NCBI GenBank assembly: GCA_963791425.1
Contig: CAWBSE010000008.1
Location: forward strand, 124,001 to 188,000
DNA from: DATBLE01 sp963791425
Lineage (GTDB): Bacteria > Actinomycetota > Thermoleophilia > Gaiellales > Gaiellaceae
Direction of reading: 5' to 3'
DNA: 64,000 nt
In this document: one piece after another, positions 1 through 11,415 of the stretch
How positions within the stretch are numbered: position 1 is the first letter of the stretch
Layout: the number at the start of each line of letters is the position of its first letter
Program-made: the position numbers and the translations under genes
The notes under the pieces: generated by a model
Database searches by the model: none
The model's input: the letters and a program-made list of their open reading frames with translations, nothing else
Told to the model about the DNA's origin: nothing

Positions 1-818
1 GGGTCGGGGACGCCGACGAGCCCCGTGCCCGTCATCTCGAACACGCCGATCTCGTTCGTCGAGCCGAACCGGTTCTTGGCGGCGCGCAGGATGCGGTGCG
101 CGCGGTAGCGGTCGCCCTCGAACTGCAGCACGCAGTCGACGAGGTGCTCGAGCACGCGCGGGCCGGCGACCGCGCCGTCCTTCGTCACGTGGCCGACGAG
201 GAACACCGCGATCCCGCTCTCCTTCGCGACCCGCAGCAGCCGCGACGCCGCCTCGCGCACCTGGGCGACGGAGCCGGGCGCCGAGCCGAGCTCGGCCGCG
301 TACAGCGTCTGGACGGAGTCGATCACGCACACCTCGGGCAACTCACGCTCGAGCGTCGCGCAGACCGTCTCGAGCTCGGTCTCGGCGAGAATCTCGATCG
401 CGCCCGCGCCGCCGAGCCGGTCGGCGCGCAGCTTCACCTGGGCCTTCGACTCCTCGCCGGTGACGAGCAACACCCGCCGGCCGGTCTCCGAGATCGACCG
501 CAGCGCCATCAGCAGCAGCGTCGACTTGCCGACCCCCGGTTCGCCGCCGACGAGCACCAGCGACGCCGGCACGAGCCCGCCGCCGAGCACCCGGTCGAGC
601 TCGGCCACGCCCGTGCCGATGCGGTCGGCTTCCTCCGCCTCGACCTCGACGAGCCGCAGCAGCGGCCTGGCGGCCGACGGCGCAGCTCCGCGCGAGTCCA
701 CCTTCGATTCCTCGACCAGCGTGCCGAACTCGCCGCAGCCCGGGCACTTGCCGAACCAGCGCCCGGACGAGTAGCCGCACTCGGGGCAGGAGAAGACGGA
801 CGGCGCAGCCTTGGCCAT
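1..818 (-). CDS. radA: DNA repair protein RadA, C-terminal part cut off by window edge
   Basis: RecA-like ATPase that helps process recombination intermediates during DNA repair. About 272 residues are visible from an ATG at 818; the rest lies beyond the left edge. The N terminus has the four-cysteine zinc finger (C11, C14, C25, C28, in CPECGYSSGRWFGKCPGCG). A Walker A motif GEPGVGKST follows at about residue 92, and the RadA-specific KNRFG motif at about residue 248, followed by GSTNEIGVFEM. These three together separate RadA from RecA. The Lon-like C-terminal domain is not in the window. The next gene, on the same strand, is unrelated. Confidence 0.96.
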   Translation of the reverse strand, partial: MAKAAPSVFSCPECGYSSGRWFGKCPGCGEFGTLVEESKVDSRGAAPSAARPLLRLVEVEAEEADRIGTGVAELDRVLGGGLVPASLVLVGGEPGVGKSTLLLMALRSISETGRRVLLVTGEESKAQVKLRADRLGGAGAIEILAETELETVCATLERELPEVCVIDSVQTLYAAELGSAPGSVAQVREAASRLLRVAKESGIAVFLVGHVTKDGAVAGPRVLEHLVDCVLQFEGDRYRAHRILRAAKNRFGSTNEIGVFEMTGTGLVGVPD

Positions 819-928
819 CGGGCCAGTCTACGGAGCGGTCCTGACACGACTCTGTGCCGGAACGGTGACAGTGGGGGAACGCGAAAGCGGCCGCCCACCG
901 GACGGCCGCTCGCGGGACAGGTGTGGGA

Positions 929-1390
929 TCAGGAAACGGTGACGACGACGGTGAGGTTGTTGTCCTCGCCGACCGTCTCGCCCATCGGCATGTAGTCCTC
1001 GCCGAATTTCGTGGCGAGCCGGTAGACGCCCTTCGACGGGAACGTCACCTTCACGGCCGCGCCGGGGCGGCCCATCATGCCGGGAGCCCACGGCATCTTG
1101 ACCGTGCCCTTCATCGGCATACCGGTCTTGACGAGCTTGTACGAGACCGCCGGGCCGGAGGTCTTGACGAGCTTGTGGAACATCACGTCGTTGTTCGTGA
1201 CCAGGAGCGAGCCGCCCTTGGCCAGATGCACGGCCTGGGTCGCCTTCCAGGCGCCGCCGTTCACCGACCAGGAGTGGCAGCCACGGACCTGGTGGCGGAT
1301 CGTCAGCGTCCCGCTCCCCGGGGCGGCGGAGGCGGTGAGCGCGACGCTGAGTCCGGTCAGCACTGCTGTGAGAACGAGAAGACGCTTCAT
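929..1390 (-). CDS. Small secreted cupredoxin-like protein
   Basis: 153 residues, ATG start with GGAAG upstream. Residues 1-23 form a typical Sec signal peptide ending in ASA-AP. The mature part is a short beta-rich domain with potential copper ligands: H33, C38, H39 (RGCHSW) and H72 in NNDVMFHKL, plus several methionines near residues 105-135. The N-x-D-x-x-x-H pattern resembles the copper-binding strand of plastocyanin-type cupredoxins, but a full Cys-His-Met/Gln loop near the C terminus is not clear. It could be an exported copper-binding or electron-transfer protein; other small secreted beta-sandwich proteins are possible. It lies between radA and the two beta-helix proteins with no obvious operon partner. 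Confidence 0.6.
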   Translation of the reverse strand: MKRLLVLTAVLTGLSVALTASAAPGSGTLTIRHQVRGCHSWSVNGGAWKATQAVHLAKGGSLLVTNNDVMFHKLVKTSGPAVSYKLVKTGMPMKGTVKMPWAPGMMGRPGAAVKVTFPSKGVYRLATKFGEDYMPMGETVGEDNNLTVVVTVS

Positions 1391-1572
1391 CTGGAGCTTC
1401 CCTTCGGATCGTGGGTCCCTGCTCCGTCAGCTTGCGGGCGCCAGGCACGCCGCACCATCGGCCGCATCACCGATCTCGACTAGGGGCATCCGCTGCCGGC
1501 CGGTCGGGGTTTCCCCCTACGAACGGCTTGCGGATTCGGCCGGATCTGGCACAGTGAGTCCGGAAGGGGTCT

Positions 1573-4221
1573 GTGCCGGTCTTGCTCACACCACGGCGTT
1601 GGGTTGCACTCGCGGCGATCGTCGCGGCATGCGCCTGGACCGGGGTCGCGCACGCGTCGACCTTCACCGTCACGACCGATGCGGACGGAACGCACGGCGG
1701 CTGCACCACCCCCTGCACGATGCGCGACGCGATTCTCGCGGCGAACGCGAACCCCGGCAGCGACACGATCACCTTCACGGTCGGCAGCGTCTGGCCGCAG
1801 ACACCGTTTCCGGCGATCACCGGCCCAACCCTGGTCGACGGGACGACCGCGCCCGGCGGCACGCTGGGCATCAACAACTTCACGGTGCAGACGGGCGCGG
1901 GCCTCGTCCTTGCCGGGGCCGGGATCACCCTCGATCATGTTGCCGCGCTGTTCTTCGACATCGGCGTCCGCGTACTCGCGCCCGGCGGCGACACGATCAT
2001 CGGCGGCGATTTCAGCCAGACCACCGTTGCGGGCATCAGCGTCGAGGGGTCGTCCGGGAACACGATCTCCAACATCAAGTCGAACGGCGGACACTTCGGC
2101 GTCCTGGTCACCGGGGCATCGCTCGGCAACCACGTGAGCGGCAGCACGTTCGACGACGATTACGCCGCCGGAGTCGGCGTCGGCCCGGGCGCCGACGGGA
2201 CGTACATCGAGAGCAACACGTTCACGCGCGGCGGCGAGGGGGTGCTCGTCCAGTCCGCCAACAACGTGATCGGATCGCCCGGCGCCGGCAACTCGGTGAA
2301 GCACGTCGGCGGCCACGGCATCACGCTCGACGGTCCGCTCGCCACCGGCAACCAGGTTCAGGGCAACGTCGTCGGCAGCGACGACAACTCCGGCTACACG
2401 GACACCGGCCTGAGCGGCATCTACGTCGGCGGCCCGCACAACCTCGTCGGCGGCACGACCCCGGGGGAGCGCAACGTCGTCTACAACACGTCGATCGCCG
2501 GAACGAACATCAGCGGCGGCATCTTCCTCGTCGCGAGCGGCAACCAGGTCTCGGGGAACTACGTCGGCGTCGACGAGACCGGCACACAGTGCCGCGCGAA
2601 CGTGAACCAGGGCATCGACGACGAGGCCGGTGGCAACGTGATCGGCGGCAACGTCCCGGGCGCAGGGAACCTCGTCTCCTGCAGCCAGTTCTACGGCATC
2701 CGGGTGGCCAAGGGGGGCGACGTGATCGCGGGGAACTTCATCGGGCCGGACGTGACCGGAACGGTGCGCCTCGGCAACACCTGGGGCGGCATCGACGTCC
2801 TGGGAGGGCCGATGCTGATCGGCGGAACCGTCCCCGCCGCCCGGAACGTCATCTCCGGCAACGGCAGCGACGGTATCGGGATCGGCCTGGGCGTCCCGAA
2901 GGCGCCGGCCGGGGTCGTGATCCAGGGCAACTACATCGGCCTGACCGCCGCGGGGGACGCCGCGCTCCCCAACGAGCACGACGGCATCAACAGCGCAGGC
3001 GCCGGAACGGTCGTCGGAGGTTCGGTGCCGGGCGCCGGGAACGTCATCTCGGGCAACGGCCTGGGAATCCAGATAACGGCCAAGGGAGCCGTCGTCCAGG
3101 GGAACCTGATCGGCACAACGGCCGACGGAATGTCCGCCCTCCCGAACCAGCAGGGGGTCATCATCCTCAGCGGCATCATCGGAGGGACGACGCCCGCGGC
3201 GCGCAACGTGATCTCCGGCAACGAGCGCTGGGGCGTGATGCCCGGCCTCAAGACCAAGATGACGGGGAACTACGTCGGTCTCGACATCACCGGAAACGGC
3301 GCACTCCCGAACGGCCTGGGCGGGGTCTACCTGCTCCATGCCTCCGGCGACACGATCGGGGGCACGGTGGCCGGTGCCGGGAACGTGATCTCGGGCAACA
3401 CGGGGCCGGGGATCTACATGGGCGACGACGCCAGCGCGACCAAGCTCGTCATCGCGGGCAACCGCATCGGGACGAACGCGGCCGGTCTCGCCGCCGTCCC
3501 GAACACCGGCGATGGGATCCTCCTCGACGGGGCAGCCGGGAACACGATCGGGGGGGAGACCGCCCTCGCCGGGAATGTGATCGCCGGCAACGCCGGCGCC
3601 GGCATCCGCATCACGAACAAGGACTCGGCGACGAAGAACGCGATCCTGGGCAACCGGATCGGCGTGGGCGCGGACGGGACGACTCTGATCGCGAACGGCG
3701 ACTTCGGGATTCGCGTCGAGGGGTCGATCGGCAACACGATCGGCTCTCTGAAGGGGCCGAACGTGTTCGCCGGCAATGTCGGCGCCGGGATCGGCGTGTT
3801 CGGCGGCACCGGGGTGAGCATCGCCTACAACTCGTTCTTCGCGACCCTGGGGATCGACCTCGCCGGCGACGGCGCGACGGCGAACGACCCCGGCGACGCC
3901 GACACCGGGCCGGACTCCCTGCAGAACTATCCCGTTCTCGGTACCCCGACCGTGATCAAGGGGAAGGCAACCGTCCCGGGCACGCTGGACACGGGACCGG
4001 GCTCCTACACGATCGTCCTCTACTCGAGCCCCGGAACCGACTCGCCTGCGCAGGGACGGACGGTGATCGGCACCGCGTCGGTCAAGATCGCCCAGGCGGG
4101 CATCGCGCCCTTCACCGTCGCGGTGAAGTCCGCGCCTCCGGCGGGCTCGAAGCTGACGGCGGTCGCCGTCAAGGCGAAGACGCTCGATACGTCCGAGCTC
4201 TCGGCGTCGGTCACGAGCTGA
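1573..4221 (+). CDS. Secreted CSLREA-type parallel beta-helix repeat protein (copy 1)
   Basis: 882 residues. The GTG at 1573 is preceded by GGAAGGGG. A signal peptide (about residues 1-28) is followed by a CSLREA-like segment (CTMRDAILAANA, two cysteines before it at CTTPC) and then about 700 residues of right-handed beta-helix repeats with recurring motifs such as GNVISGNG, GNYIGL and NTIGG roughly every 45-50 residues. The C-terminal 100 residues form a beta-sandwich-like tail (DNDPGDADTG-type region, then VIKGKATVPGTLDTGPG). No catalytic residues are evident. Such proteins are usually exported or surface-attached and of unknown function. The gene is followed 40 bp later by a close paralogue, so the pair probably arose by tandem duplication and may be co-transcribed. 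Confidence 0.85.
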   Translation: MPVLLTPRRWVALAAIVAACAWTGVAHASTFTVTTDADGTHGGCTTPCTMRDAILAANANPGSDTITFTVGSVWPQTPFPAITGPTLVDGTTAPGGTLGINNFTVQTGAGLVLAGAGITLDHVAALFFDIGVRVLAPGGDTIIGGDFSQTTVAGISVEGSSGNTISNIKSNGGHFGVLVTGASLGNHVSGSTFDDDYAAGVGVGPGADGTYIESNTFTRGGEGVLVQSANNVIGSPGAGNSVKHVGGHGITLDGPLATGNQVQGNVVGSDDNSGYTDTGLSGIYVGGPHNLVGGTTPGERNVVYNTSIAGTNISGGIFLVASGNQVSGNYVGVDETGTQCRANVNQGIDDEAGGNVIGGNVPGAGNLVSCSQFYGIRVAKGGDVIAGNFIGPDVTGTVRLGNTWGGIDVLGGPMLIGGTVPAARNVISGNGSDGIGIGLGVPKAPAGVVIQGNYIGLTAAGDAALPNEHDGINSAGAGTVVGGSVPGAGNVISGNGLGIQITAKGAVVQGNLIGTTADGMSALPNQQGVIILSGIIGGTTPAARNVISGNERWGVMPGLKTKMTGNYVGLDITGNGALPNGLGGVYLLHASGDTIGGTVAGAGNVISGNTGPGIYMGDDASATKLVIAGNRIGTNAAGLAAVPNTGDGILLDGAAGNTIGGETALAGNVIAGNAGAGIRITNKDSATKNAILGNRIGVGADGTTLIANGDFGIRVEGSIGNTIGSLKGPNVFAGNVGAGIGVFGGTGVSIAYNSFFATLGIDLAGDGATANDPGDADTGPDSLQNYPVLGTPTVIKGKATVPGTLDTGPGSYTIVLYSSPGTDSPAQGRTVIGTASVKIAQAGIAPFTVAVKSAPPAGSKLTAVAVKAKTLDTSELSASVTS

Positions 4222-4261
4222 CGACGCGGCCCTCCGCCGGCGACCTCGACAGGCGGTCGAA

Positions 4262-6841
4262 ATGGCACAGTTGCCGAACACCGTGAGGGCGACCATCGTC
4301 AAACCACGTCGAATGGCTGCGCTCGTCGTGGTGACGGCGGCCGCATTCGCCTGGCCGGCTGTCTCCCACGCCGCCACGTTCACGGTGACGACGGTGAGCG
4401 ACGGCCTCCACGGCGGCTGCAACGCGACGTGCAGCCTGCGCGACGCGATCGCCGCAGCCAACGGGACGACCGCACCGGACACGATCGCGTTCGGCGTCGA
4501 CGGCGACTTCGACCAGCTCGACACGCCGCTCCCACCCGTCACCGCGCCGCTGACGATCGACGGCTCCACCGCACCCAACTGGAACGGATCGCCGACCGTC
4601 ATCCTCCACTCGTTCCTCAACGGGGTCTACACCGAGGGCGAGCTCGTCCTGACGTCGCCCAACGTGACCGTGGAGAACATCGGATTCCAGGACGTCTTCG
4701 TCCCCATCCTGGTGGGCCCGCCCGGCGGGGACACGGTGAAGGGCGTCGTCTTCAAGGGGCACATTGCTGCAACCGACAACTTCGCCACCGTCGTCGTGAA
4801 CTCGGCGGGCAACACGATCGGCGGAGTCGGCGGCGGCGAGGGCAACTCGTACCAGGGCTTCCGGTACGGCGTCCTGCTCCTCGGCAGCTCGACCGGCAAT
4901 CACGTCGAGGGCAATGCGTTCCACGGGAACGAGGAGAACGTCTGGGTGGAGGCTCTGGGCAACGTCATCGGCGGCGCCGGAAGCGGCGAGGGCAACACCA
5001 TCTCCGGGGCGGTCTACGACGGGATCGTCCTCATCGGCGGCGGGGCGAGGGGCAACCTGGTACAGGGGAACCTGATCGGGAGCGGCGACGGCACGCTCGC
5101 CGACCGCAACCGCTGGTGGGGCATCTATCTCGGCGGCGCCGGCAACACGATCGGCGGAAGCACCCCGGGCGCAGGCAACGTGATCTCCGGTAACGGGTAC
5201 GACGCCGGCGACGACGGCTCGGGGATCTACATCGTCAGCACCGGAAACACCATCTCCGGCAACTTCATCGGTACGGATGTCACGGGGACGTTCGCCGTCC
5301 AGAACACGAACGGAATCAAGGACATGGCCGGTGGCAACATGATCGGCGGCACGAGTCCGGGGGCGGGCAATGTCATCTCGGGGAACCCCATGGGGTTCGA
5401 GACGCTCTTCCCCGGGGACACCGTGGCAGGCAACCTGATCGGCACGAACGCCGCCGGCACCGTCGCCGTTCCGAACGACACCGGCATCGGCGCCTGGGAG
5501 TCGATCACGATCGGCGGCACGACACCCGCCGCCAGGAACGTCATCTCGGGGAACATCCGCGGCGTCACCGGGTCACCGCCGAAGGCGGTGGTGCAGGGCA
5601 ACTACATCGGGCTGAACGCGGCCGGAGACGCGGCGATCCCCAACCTCACCGTCGGCCTGGAGCTCACGAACGACTCGTTCACGATCGGGGGTACCACCGC
5701 GGCCGCCCGGAACGTCATCTCGGGCAACGGTCAATTCGGCCTCCGGCTCAACGCGAAGTCACGCAGCGTCGTCTCGGGCAACTACATCGGGACAAACGCA
5801 ACCGGAACCGCCGCGATCCCGAACGGGACAGGGATCTACGTGTGGGGCTCCAAGGCGCTCACCTTCGGCGGCACCCTCCCGGGTGCAGGAAACCTGATCT
5901 CGGGCAACACCGGCCCCGGTCTTCTCGTGGACGGCCCGGGTGTGACCTTGCGCGGCAACCTGGTCGGCACCGACGCATCGGGTAGCTCGGCCGTCGGGAA
6001 CGGGATCGGCATCCAGCTCAACCCCGCGGCGCAGGCCCAGATCGGAGGGCTCGCGGACGGCGCGGGCAACCTCGTGTCGGGAAACGGCACCGGGATCCTG
6101 ATCGCCGGGGCCGCCGCGGGCATCACCCACAATCGGATCGGCACGAACCTCGCCGGCACGGCCGCGGTGCCGAACACCACCGACGGAATCCAGGGCGGCG
6201 GGAAGGGCACGACGATCACCGGCAACCTGATCTCGGGCAACGGCGCAGCCGGAATCCACGTCCAGAGTGACGGGAGCGTCACCGTGACGGGCAACCTGAT
6301 CGGGCCGGCCGCCGACGGGACGACGCTGATCGGCAACGGCGGTGCCGGGATCCTCCTGGACGGCGGAAGTCTCGTGATCGGCCCCGGGAAGGGCGGAGTG
6401 AACGTCGTCGCCGGCAACACCGGTCCCGGCCTTGCAGCAACCTACGGCGGTGGGATCAGCCTGACGGTCGGCTCCGTCTACGGCAACGGCGGTCTCGGAA
6501 TCGACCTCGGCGCCGATGGGCCGACCGCAAACGATCCAGGGGACACCGACGACCGCCTCCAGAACTTCCCCGTCCTGAACACCCCGACCGTGGCCAAGGG
6601 GAAGATGATCGTGACCGGAACGCTCGACTCGACGCCGGGCGGGTACACGATCCGGGTCTACGCGAATCCGCCGGGCGATGCCCCGCAGGGCCGGGTCTTG
6701 CTCGGCAGCATGAAGATCAAAGCCGGGTCCACGACCTTCAGCATCAAGGCGCTGGCCCAACCCCCGGGCACCACCCTCACCGCGACGGCCACCGGCCCGG
6801 ACGGAACGTCCGAGTTCTCGGCGCCGGTTACACCGAGCTAG
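4262..6841 (+). CDS. Secreted CSLREA-type parallel beta-helix repeat protein (copy 2)
   Basis: 859 residues and collinear with the upstream gene: signal peptide, the motif CSLRDAIAAANG close to the CSLREA consensus (with CNATC before it), beta-helix repeats with GNVISGNG, GNYIG and FIGTDVTGT, and the same tail (TVAKGKMIVTGTLDS). ATG 4262 gives a 17-residue extension before an internal M18 (MAALVVVTAA) that could equally start the signal peptide. The stop TAG lies 8 bp before the convergent clpC stop. Loss or gain of whole helix turns relative to copy 1 is expected for this fold. Function is unknown; surface adhesion or polysaccharide interaction is only a guess from the fold. Confidence 0.85.
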   Translation: MAQLPNTVRATIVKPRRMAALVVVTAAAFAWPAVSHAATFTVTTVSDGLHGGCNATCSLRDAIAAANGTTAPDTIAFGVDGDFDQLDTPLPPVTAPLTIDGSTAPNWNGSPTVILHSFLNGVYTEGELVLTSPNVTVENIGFQDVFVPILVGPPGGDTVKGVVFKGHIAATDNFATVVVNSAGNTIGGVGGGEGNSYQGFRYGVLLLGSSTGNHVEGNAFHGNEENVWVEALGNVIGGAGSGEGNTISGAVYDGIVLIGGGARGNLVQGNLIGSGDGTLADRNRWWGIYLGGAGNTIGGSTPGAGNVISGNGYDAGDDGSGIYIVSTGNTISGNFIGTDVTGTFAVQNTNGIKDMAGGNMIGGTSPGAGNVISGNPMGFETLFPGDTVAGNLIGTNAAGTVAVPNDTGIGAWESITIGGTTPAARNVISGNIRGVTGSPPKAVVQGNYIGLNAAGDAAIPNLTVGLELTNDSFTIGGTTAAARNVISGNGQFGLRLNAKSRSVVSGNYIGTNATGTAAIPNGTGIYVWGSKALTFGGTLPGAGNLISGNTGPGLLVDGPGVTLRGNLVGTDASGSSAVGNGIGIQLNPAAQAQIGGLADGAGNLVSGNGTGILIAGAAAGITHNRIGTNLAGTAAVPNTTDGIQGGGKGTTITGNLISGNGAAGIHVQSDGSVTVTGNLIGPAADGTTLIGNGGAGILLDGGSLVIGPGKGGVNVVAGNTGPGLAATYGGGISLTVGSVYGNGGLGIDLGADGPTANDPGDTDDRLQNFPVLNTPTVAKGKMIVTGTLDSTPGGYTIRVYANPPGDAPQGRVLLGSMKIKAGSTTFSIKALAQPPGTTLTATATGPDGTSEFSAPVTPS

Positions 6842-6849
6842 AGGCTCAG

Positions 6850-9393
<2,544 letters not shown>

Positions 9394-9466
9394 TGGAAGG
9401 TGATTGTACCGGAGGGGTATGACCCTGACTCGGCGGCCACGACCGTTGGCCCGCTCGGCCCCTTGA

Positions 9467-9649
9467 CAGCACCCCGGAATCGGCCGCTTCCTGCGCCGCA
9501 CCCGCGTCGACGAGCTCCCGCAGCTCTGGAACTCCTCGGAGAAGTTGTCGTACGACCTCTGGCATCTCCGGCACCGCAGCCTGGTCATCGACCTGGCGAT
9601 CTGCGCTAGCACGTTCGGCACGCTCGTGTCGGGTTCCGGGTCGCGGTGA
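9467..9649 (+). pseudogene. Remnant of a bacterial sugar transferase with the middle deleted
   Basis: An open stretch without a start codon, bounded by TGA at 9464 and TGA at 9647, translates to two recognisable pieces of the undecaprenyl-phosphate sugar transferase family. GIGRFLRRTRVDELPQLWN is the conserved central motif. LSYDLWHLRHRSLVIDL matches the family's C-terminal signature (K-x-x-YDLYY-x-x-HRS-x-x-x-DL). The roughly 50 residues normally between them, including the GDMSLVGPRP and PG-x-TG segments, are missing, as is everything upstream. This is a decayed gene. Its reading frame ends in a GTGA that overlaps the start of the next small open frame. Confidence 0.7.
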
Positions 9650-9777
9650 GGCGCCGCCTGGTGGCGCTCGCCCTGGTCGTGGGCGGGCTGGGCCTGCTGG
9701 CGACGTTGAGCACGGTCGTCGCGTTCGTCCCCGCGTTCGGGCTCTCGGCCTTCGCGGCGTGGCTCGTGCGCGCGTGA
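9646..9777 (+). CDS. Possible 43-residue membrane protein
   Basis: A GTG at 9646 overlaps the stop of the sugar-transferase remnant (GTGA). The product begins with basic residues (VRRRL) and is then almost wholly hydrophobic (LVALALVVGGLGLLATLSTV and on to FAAWLVRA), enough for one or two membrane spans. No family is recognised. It could be a genuine small membrane protein, or the surviving start of a lost gene of the former polysaccharide cluster. Its stop lies inside the long palindrome that follows. Confidence 0.35.
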   Translation: MRRRLVALALVVGGLGLLATLSTVVAFVPAFGLSAFAAWLVRA

Positions 9778-9829
9778 TGATCGATTCCCGACCCCCATCC
9801 GCGGATGCGGGGGTCGGGGATCGATCATC
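9776..9829. repeat. Long near-perfect palindrome just upstream of the Rrf2 gene
   Basis: The arms are 9776-9801 (beginning GATGATCGATTCCCGACCCC) and 9802-9829 (ending GGGGATCGATCATC). They pair along their whole length with one mismatch and one extra base; the centre is the perfect dyad CATCCGCGGATG. It ends 13 bp before the GTG of the Rrf2 gene. It could be a terminator for the small upstream frame (no T-run follows), an operator, or an mRNA hairpin affecting translation. Confidence 0.7.
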
Positions 9830-9842
9830 TAGCCTTCGGGCT

Positions 9843-10304
9843 GTGCGAGTTTCTGCGAAGGCCGACTACGCGCTGCGGGCCTGCATCCAGCTCGCGGCCT
9901 CCGAGAGCGAGGTTCACGTCAAGGGCGAGCGCATCGCGCAGGCCCAGGAAGTGCCGCTCAAGTTCCTCGAGAACATCCTCGGCGACCTCCGGCAGGCGGG
10001 TCTCGTGCGGTCGCAGCGCGGCGCCGAGGGCGGCTACTGGCTCGCCCGGCCGGCGGCGGAGATCACGCTGGCCGAGGTGATCCGCGCGGTCGAAGGCCCG
10101 CTCGCGAACGTCCGCGGCGTCCGTCCGGACGAGGTCACGTACCAGGGCCCCGCGGAGCAGCTGCGCGACGTGTGGATCGCGGTCCGCGCGAGCCTGCGGT
10201 CGGTGCTCGAGGCGGTCACGCTGGCCGACGTCGCGTCGGGCGAGCTACCCGACGCCGTGCGTGAGCTCGTCGCCGACCCGGAGGCCTGGGCGCCGCACCC
10301 GTAG
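9843..10304 (+). CDS. Rrf2-family transcriptional regulator, CymR-like
   Basis: 153 residues. The GTG at 9843 gives the standard Rrf2 start VRVSAKADYALRA. The winged helix occupies residues 1-80, with recognition region QEVPLKFLENILGDLRQAG and the wing RGAEGGYWL, followed by the dimerisation helix. The three-cysteine cluster that binds [Fe-S] in IscR/NsrR is absent; the only cysteine is in RACIQ. That favours a CymR-type sensor of cysteine metabolism. It lies tail-to-tail beside the sulfate ABC operon, which fits control of sulfur uptake, though this is inferred from neighbourhood only. Confidence 0.85.
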   Translation: MRVSAKADYALRACIQLAASESEVHVKGERIAQAQEVPLKFLENILGDLRQAGLVRSQRGAEGGYWLARPAAEITLAEVIRAVEGPLANVRGVRPDEVTYQGPAEQLRDVWIAVRASLRSVLEAVTLADVASGELPDAVRELVADPEAWAPHP

Positions 10305-10335
10305 GCACTGTGAGTTTGCGTGAATTCAGGTTCAT
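10216..10335 (-). CDS. Possible small open frame downstream of cysA
   Basis: An ATG at 10335 is preceded at ideal spacing by AAGGAGG on the minus strand, a stronger ribosome site than most here. The 39-residue product (MNLNSRKLTVPTG, then Arg/Pro-rich) overlaps the 3' end of the Rrf2 gene in antisense. The Arg-rich tail reads like out-of-frame sequence. Most likely only the start of a lost last gene of the sulfate operon survives. Low confidence as a real protein. Confidence 0.2.
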   Translation of the reverse strand: MNLNSRKLTVPTGAAPRPPGRRRAHARRRVARPTRRRPA

Positions 10336-10461
10336 TGGTGTGTGCCTCCTTCGGTCGTGCATCGAAGAAGACGGTCCCCGCATCCACGAACCCCACGCCC
10401 ATTCCACGGGGTCCTTACACCGGTTCAAGCGGGTCACCCGGTGAGCGGCCGGGGGACCGGA

Positions 10462-11415
10462 TTACGAGAAGGTCGTCTGGCGCGTCGGCCTGACGTACAC
10501 GGTCTTGCCCGGTACGAGCTCCATGGCTTCCGCCTGCTCACGCGTCAACTGCGCCGAGAGCTGCTCGCCGTCGTCGCGGACGAGCTCGAGCCGCACGTCG
10601 AAGCCGAGCTGAACGAGGTCGACGATCTTCGCCTCCCTCGTGGTCCCGTTCGGCTCGAGCTTCACCTCGAGGTCGTGCGGCCGTATGAACGTGTCCCCGA
10701 CGCGGTTGACCGCGCCGACGAACTCCATCACGAACTGGTTGGCCGGGTGCTCGTACAACTCGATCGGGCCTGCGACCTGCTCGATCTTGCCGCGGTTCAT
10801 CACCGCGACGGTCTCGGCGACCTCCATCGCCTCTTCCTGGTCGTGCGTGACGATCACCGTCGTCGTGTGCGTCTCGTCGTGCAGCCGCCGCAGCCAGGCG
10901 CGGAGCTCCTTCCGCACCTGTGCATCGAGTGCGCCGAACGGCTCGTCGAGCAGAAGCACCTTCGGCTCGACCGCGAGGGCACGCGCCAAACCCATCCGCT
11001 GGCGCTGGCCGCCGGAGAGCTGGGACGGGTACCGGTCGGCCATGCCTTCCAGTTGGACGAGCTTGAGCAACTCGTGGACGCGGTCGCGTACCTCGGCCTT
11101 GGGGCGCCTGCGGATCTTCAGGCCGAACGCGATGTTCTGGAACACCGTCATGTGCTTGAACGCCGCGTAGTGCTGGAACACGAAGCCGATTCCCCGCTCC
11201 TGTGCTGCCGTCCCGGTGACGTTCTCGTCGGCGATGTGGATCGCGCCGGCGTCGGGCCGCTCGAGGCCGGCGATGATCCGGAGCAGCGTCGACTTGCCGC
11301 TCCCGCTCGGTCCGAGGAGCGCAACGAGCGCGCCGGTGGGCACGTCGAGCGAAACGTCGTCGAGGGCGACGAAGTCCCCGAAGCGCTTCGAGATGTTCGA
11401 GATCGAGATCGACAT
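10462..11415 (-). CDS. cysA: Sulfate/thiosulfate ABC transporter ATP-binding protein CysA
   Basis: 317 residues from the ATG at 11415, which overlaps the cysW stop as TGATG. ABC ATPase with Walker A GPSGSGKST (about residue 38), Q-loop FVFQHYAAFKHMTV, signature LSGGQRQRMGLARAL, Walker B VLLLDEPFGALD and H-loop VTHDQEEA. The C-terminal TOBE-like regulatory domain includes FIRPHDLEV, the CysA-type segment. It energises import of sulfate and thiosulfate. It is the last well-supported gene of the four-gene operon. Confidence 0.95.
   Translation of the reverse strand: MSISISNISKRFGDFVALDDVSLDVPTGALVALLGPSGSGKSTLLRIIAGLERPDAGAIHIADENVTGTAAQERGIGFVFQHYAAFKHMTVFQNIAFGLKIRRRPKAEVRDRVHELLKLVQLEGMADRYPSQLSGGQRQRMGLARALAVEPKVLLLDEPFGALDAQVRKELRAWLRRLHDETHTTTVIVTHDQEEAMEVAETVAVMNRGKIEQVAGPIELYEHPANQFVMEFVGAVNRVGDTFIRPHDLEVKLEPNGTTREAKIVDLVQLGFDVRLELVRDDGEQLSAQLTREQAEAMELVPGKTVYVRPTRQTTFS

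Noticed and set aside
1077..4620. Very long antisense and alternative-frame open stretches across the beta-helix genes
   Set aside because: Their translations are Arg/Ala/Gly-rich with no domain, while the real frames encode clear signal peptides and repeats. High GC makes long shadow frames common.
1573..6841. Repeats within the beta-helix genes as a CRISPR or satellite array
   Set aside because: The periodicity follows codons and encodes GNVISGNG-type protein repeats.
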